A stretch of DNA of 6,395 nucleotides, taken from contig JACRCS010000379.1 in NCBI GenBank assembly GCA_016218905.1, positions 1-6,395 of the forward strand, read 5' to 3'. The DNA comes from Deltaproteobacteria bacterium (GTDB lineage: Bacteria > Desulfobacterota_C > Deferrisomatia > Deferrisomatales > JACRMM01). A model generated the notes under the pieces. That model was not told the DNA's origin. It saw only the letters and a list, made by a program, of their open reading frames with translations, and did no database searches. Shown piece by piece: positions 5,407 through 6,395 of this stretch; position 1 is the stretch's first letter; every line of letters begins with the position of its first letter. The position numbers and the translations under genes were made by a program.

Positions 5407-5574
5407 GGGCGCTGAGCCGCTGGTCGACGAGCGCCTACTCTACCGCCGTACGTCCTCTCTCGCCGTGGCGTCTCTTCATGACGCGGGCGAAACCTGCGAT
5501 TCCGGCCAGAGCAATTCCGAAGGCGAGAAGCGGGGGGATGTGGAGGCCGTGGGTCAGGAGGCTGAAGAGGTAGT
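5407..5574. other. Gap between cca and the next gene
   Basis: No clear plus-strand gene lies here. GGCGCT (5408-5413) and AGCGCC (5430-5435) form a six-base inverted repeat around a 16-base loop just after the cca stop, but there is no T-tract, so it is at best a weak terminator. The minus strand of this gap encodes a short hydrophobic peptide without a usual start codon, listed under findings. The purine-rich end (5564-5570, GAAGAGG) serves as the ribosome site of the following gene. Confidence 0.45.
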
Positions 5575-6395
5575 ATGGAGCGGCTCAAGGGCACGCTCTG
5601 GGTGGACCTCGCCGGGCTCGGGAGCCTGGCCGAGGAGGGGAAGGAGGCCCTCCGTCGGGAGCTGCGCGACGCGCTCCGGGAAGGGGGCTCGGCCCGCGAG
5701 GTCCGGGTGCTCCTCCGGAGCCCCGAGCTCCTCTGCGACGACCCGGTCTTCGTCTACGAGTCCTTCTCCGAGGCAGCCGACCTCGCACGGCGGCGCCGGC
5801 TCGGCCTGACCTACCTCTTCCTGACCGGAGACCGTGACGAGGACGGCCGCCGGGTCTTCCTCTTCCTCGTCGATGCCCGGGCCGGTGGCGGCCCGGAGCC
5901 GGGGACTGTGTGCGAATTCGACGGGGAGCTCGACTTCTGGGACCCGGACTCGTTTCGCCGAAAGTGCGCGGGCACCCTGGCGGCGCGCCTCTTCATCGAC
6001 GTCGGCAGCCGACAGGACAGCGCCCTTCCCGAGCCCCTGCGCCCCTGGCAGGCCGACCCGCGGACCGCCTTTGCCGGTCTGAGCCGCCGCTGGCGTGAGG
6101 GCTTCGTGGAGAGGCTTCGGGCGCACTTCCTCCCGGAGGAGGGCGTCCTGCGGCGGGCCGCCCGCTGGGTCGCCTTCCGATGGCGCTTCGGGGCGGGGCG
6201 CAACGAGGGGTTCAGCCGGCGGGAGGGAAGCCTGGCCCGGCGTCTCCACGCCACGGAGGGCGGGAACCTCTTCGAGCGGCTGCGTGCGCCGGACGCCCGG
6301 GCCGGCCCGGACCCGCTGCCCCACCCTCTCTCACCCCCGTTCCCCTTCCTCCAGGAGATCGAGGCCGTCGAGGCCGTGCTGCCCGACTACTTTCA
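5575..6395 (+). CDS. Unrecognised protein, incomplete at the right edge
   Basis: An open frame starts at ATG 5575, four bases after GAAGAGG, and runs for 273 codons to the end of the window without a stop. I do not recognise the family. The product starts MERLKGTLWVDLAGLGSLAE and has no signal peptide or membrane segment. Residues 5-100 alternate acidic/basic helices with hydrophobic strands (VRVLLRS at 43-49, LTYLFL at 78-83, VFLFLVDAR at 94-102), suggesting a small alpha/beta domain. A more arginine- and tryptophan-rich middle follows (RRWREGF, RWVAFRWRF), then a proline-rich linker near residue 250. Nearly every codon ends in G or C, and the composition is balanced in Trp, Phe and Tyr. This favours the plus-strand frame over the long Pro/Glu/Ala-rich antisense frame at 5554-6324. 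It follows cca by 168 bases in the same direction and may share its transcript, but nothing links it to tRNA processing. Confidence 0.7.
   Translation, partial: MERLKGTLWVDLAGLGSLAEEGKEALRRELRDALREGGSAREVRVLLRSPELLCDDPVFVYESFSEAADLARRRRLGLTYLFLTGDRDEDGRRVFLFLVDARAGGGPEPGTVCEFDGELDFWDPDSFRRKCAGTLAARLFIDVGSRQDSALPEPLRPWQADPRTAFAGLSRRWREGFVERLRAHFLPEEGVLRRAARWVAFRWRFGAGRNEGFSRREGSLARRLHATEGGNLFERLRAPDARAGPDPLPHPLSPPFPFLQEIEAVEAVLPDYF

Noticed and set aside
5554..6324. A 256-codon minus-strand frame opposite the unrecognised right-hand gene
   Set aside because: Its product is low-complexity Pro/Glu/Ala/Gly with almost no aromatic residues. The plus frame has better third-position composition, a balanced residue mix and a ribosome site.

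Overview
The window is GC-rich bacterial DNA. The intact genes are dominated by G/C third codon positions, one gene has a TTG start with a strong ribosome binding site, and intergenic space is short around the core genes. This fits a high-GC, environmental type of genome such as Myxococcota, Desulfobacterota, Acidobacteriota or a related candidate phylum. Nothing here fixes the lineage.

The window divides into an accessory left part and a chromosomal right part. Positions 1-1226 are a patchwork of decayed pieces: a terminator-like hairpin (2-31); what looks like the end of an insertion sequence with repeated GGGGTCA words (90-121); two overlapping minus-strand genes for small excisionase-like helix-turn-helix proteins (216-401 and 100-219), the second apparently cut off by that element end; a fragment of a WD40 beta-propeller protein (471-929); and about 330 bases without a gene that contain two inverted repeats.

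Positions 1227-3993 hold two paralogous AAA (AAA_14) plus DUF4143 ATPases in the same orientation (1263-2519 and 2821-3993). Each has a Walker A motif, a Walker B motif, a winged-helix-like region and a C-terminal PD-(D/E)XK-like signature. Between them lies a frameshifted remnant of a Fic-family N-terminal domain (2609 to about 2766). The remnant stops where a stretch shared by the upstream regions of both ATPases begins (1208-1240 and 2767-2799, 21 of 33 bases identical, same distance to the ATG within one base). In front of the second gene this shared stretch contains a palindrome that covers a TTGACA -35-like box. The two ATPases may therefore be related mobile or defence-type cassettes that carry their own promoter/operator.

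Positions 4042-6395 look like ordinary chromosome: a class II tRNA nucleotidyltransferase with an HD domain (cca), a 168-base gap, and an unrecognised high-GC protein that runs off the right edge (5575 onward). There is no strong terminator between the second ATPase and cca, so read-through into this housekeeping gene is possible. No CRISPR array, tRNA or rRNA was seen.
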